A stretch of DNA of 64,000 nucleotides from Candidatus Desulfofervidaceae bacterium (lineage in GTDB: Bacteria; Desulfobacterota; Desulfofervidia; Desulfofervidales; Desulfofervidaceae): NCBI GenBank assembly GCA_027038965.1, contig JALWFG010000005.1, positions 186,001 to 250,000 on the forward strand, read 5' to 3'. Below the pieces are notes generated by a model that was not told the DNA's origin, did no database searches, and saw only the letters and a list, made by a program, of their open reading frames with translations. Position numbers and translations under genes: made by a program. Below, in pieces: positions 62,671 through 64,000 of this stretch. Position 1 is the stretch's first letter. Each line of letters begins with the position of its first letter.

Positions 62671-64000
62671 ATGACACCAAAAGAAGCGCTAGAGTTTGCT
62701 CAAAAAAATGGGGCAAAGATGGTGGATTTGAAATTTTGTGATTTTTTGGGTATCTGGCAGCATTTTTCAGTACCCATTCGTTGTCTTGAAGAAAGTAGTT
62801 TCGAAGAGGGGTTTGGCTTTGATGGTTCCAGTATTCGGGGCTGGCAGGCCATTAATGCTAGTGACATGTTGATTATCCCTGATCCCAATACCGCTTTTAT
62901 GGATCCCTTTTGTGAAGAGCCTACCATAAGCTTCATTTGCGATGTAGTAGACCCTATTACCAAGGAGCCCTATACAAGAGACCCACGGTATGTAGCCAAG
63001 AAGGCAGAGGCATACTTAAAATCTACAGGAATTGCCGATACTGCTTATTTTGGACCTGAAGCCGAGTTTTTCATTTTTGATGACATTAGATTTGACCAAA
63101 ACGAGCATTGTGGCTATTACTTCATCGATTCTATAGAAGGTCGCTGGAATTCTGGAAGGGAAGAAAACCCCAACTTGGGTTACAAACCAAGATACAAAGA
63201 AGGATATTTCCCTGTACCCCCTACTGATTTTTTCCAAGATTTGAGGACTCAAATGGTGCTTCAATTGGAAAAGCTTGGGGTTCAAATTGAGTGTCAGCAT
63301 CATGAGGTAGCCACAGCCGGACAAGCAGAAATTGATATGCGTTTTGCTCCCCTTCTTCAAATGGGTGATAATTTAATGAAATACAAATATGTAATTAAGA
63401 ACGTGGCCATTGAAAATGGGTTCACAGTTACCTTCATGCCCAAACCTGTCTTTAATGACAATGGTACTGGTATGCACACCCACCAAAGTTTGTGGAAAGA
63501 CGGACAACCTCTTTTTGCCGGGGATAGATATGGTGGTCTGAGCGAGATCGCTCTTTATTACATTGGAGGTATTTTGAAACATGCCCCTGCTCTTTGCGCC
63601 TTCACCAATCCCACCACAAATTCTTACAAGCGTTTGGTGCCGGGCTTTGAGGCTCCTGTAAACTTGGCCTATAGTAGCCGTAATAGAAGTGCAGCGGTGA
63701 GAATTCCTATGTATTCTCCTTCTCCTAAGGCCAAGCGAATTGAGGTCAGGTTCCCCGACCCTTCCTGCAACGGCTATCTTGCCTTTGCGGCCATGTTGAT
63801 GGCTGGACTCGACGGTATTGAAAACAAAATTGACCCTGGTGAACCACTTGATAAAGACATTTATTCCTTAAGCCCTGAAGAATTGGCTGGTGTCCCCTCA
63901 ACACCAGGCTCTTTGGAAGAGGCCTTAAAGGCCCTTGAAGCAGATCATGACTTCTTGCTCAAAGGTAATGTCTTCACCGAAGATGTGATTGAAAAATGGA
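62671..64000 (+). CDS. glnA: type I glutamine synthetase, 3' end outside the window
   Basis: ATP-dependent synthesis of glutamine from glutamate and ammonia. 443 codons are visible, so only about 25-30 are missing. Motifs include [11 protein letters not shown], the metal-binding [12 protein letters not shown], the ATP region [19 protein letters not shown] and [31 protein letters not shown] and the [13 protein letters not shown] segment follow. Tyr398, in [11 protein letters not shown], aligns with the adenylylation site of enteric GS I-beta. GlnE in the same window supports that control. GGAGG precedes the ATG. Confidence 0.95.
   Translation, partial: MTPKEALEFAQKNGAKMVDLKFCDFLGIWQHFSVPIRCLEESSFEEGFGFDGSSIRGWQAINASDMLIIPDPNTAFMDPFCEEPTISFICDVVDPITKEPYTRDPRYVAKKAEAYLKSTGIADTAYFGPEAEFFIFDDIRFDQNEHCGYYFIDSIEGRWNSGREENPNLGYKPRYKEGYFPVPPTDFFQDLRTQMVLQLEKLGVQIECQHHEVATAGQAEIDMRFAPLLQMGDNLMKYKYVIKNVAIENGFTVTFMPKPVFNDNGTGMHTHQSLWKDGQPLFAGDRYGGLSEIALYYIGGILKHAPALCAFTNPTTNSYKRLVPGFEAPVNLAYSSRNRSAAVRIPMYSPSPKAKRIEVRFPDPSCNGYLAFAAMLMAGLDGIENKIDPGEPLDKDIYSLSPEELAGVPSTPGSLEEALKALEADHDFLLKGNVFTEDVIEKW

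Noticed and set aside
1-64000. CRISPR arrays, insertion sequences, prophage genes
   Set aside because: No regularly spaced repeats, transposase or phage structural genes were seen anywhere in the window.

Overview
The window is AT-rich, densely coding bacterial DNA from an anaerobe. The gene content fits a sulfate- or sulfur-reducing Desulfobacterota / Thermodesulfobacteria-like lineage. Indicators are desulfoferrodoxin, an FprA flavodiiron protein, rubredoxin, a DVU0298-type HEAT protein, the DUF39 plus NIL-ferredoxin homocysteine pathway, a sulfide-dependent Thi4, sigma-54 signalling and a selenoprotein peroxiredoxin. The lineage is inferred from gene content only; there is no rRNA in the window.

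Layout. 129-2441: ABC-2 transporter with a TPR-like partner. 2438-6122 (-): dTDP-rhamnose operon rfbB-rfbC-rfbA-rfbD. 6348-10363: signalling operon of REC-PAS-histidine kinase, REC-HDOD and two REC proteins. 10463-13247: purU, a methyltransferase, a DUF434 protein and a nitroreductase. 13364-15274: a second kinase, closely similar to the first. 15287-22192 (-): housekeeping operon phoH, PgpH-like HD phosphohydrolase, ybeY, pdxJ, acpS, nnr, tsaE. 22389-26789: uppP, two small unknowns and a PilB/GspE-type ATPase with a TPR-like N-terminus. 26903-30180: a reductase, an alpha-oxoamine synthase and a GNAT protein that together look like a bacterial ceramide pathway. 30816-34931 (-): sulfide-assimilation cluster DUF39, NIL-ferredoxin, YcaO-TPR, Thi4. 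35036-37595 (-): tRNA(CAU), Nif3, zinc-ribbon coiled coil, RNase HI and RNase P RNA, the last two overlapping. 37672-44077: acyltransferase, glnE, mltA, asd, rsmD. 44102-47995 (-): cobN behind a terminator-like leader. 48239-48800: a decayed DUF4143 ATPase. 48903-52622: a two-component system with a clear sigma-54 promoter and two palindromic upstream sites in front of a secreted protein and a DUF4405 membrane protein.

52972-62385 is an oxygen/nitrosative-stress region. It holds a HEAT protein, a diiron ferritin-like protein, an octaheme HAO-like cytochrome, rubredoxin, a kinase with an NtrC-type regulator, a receiver fused to a diiron ferritin-like domain, FprA, desulfoferrodoxin, a frameshifted heavy-metal-associated domain and a peroxiredoxin whose catalytic residue is encoded by in-frame TGA. 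The window ends inside glnA (from 62671), which has a sigma-70 promoter, a 20-bp palindrome and a sigma-54 promoter in the classical enteric order. glnE at 38294-41188 and a conserved Tyr398 in GlnA indicate control by adenylylation.

The observations most worth following are the receiver-ferritin fusion with its internal Shine-Dalgarno, the selenocysteine peroxiredoxin missed by ordinary ORF calling, the complete sigma-54 circuit at 48903-52622, the putative ceramide operon and the sulfide-assimilation cluster.
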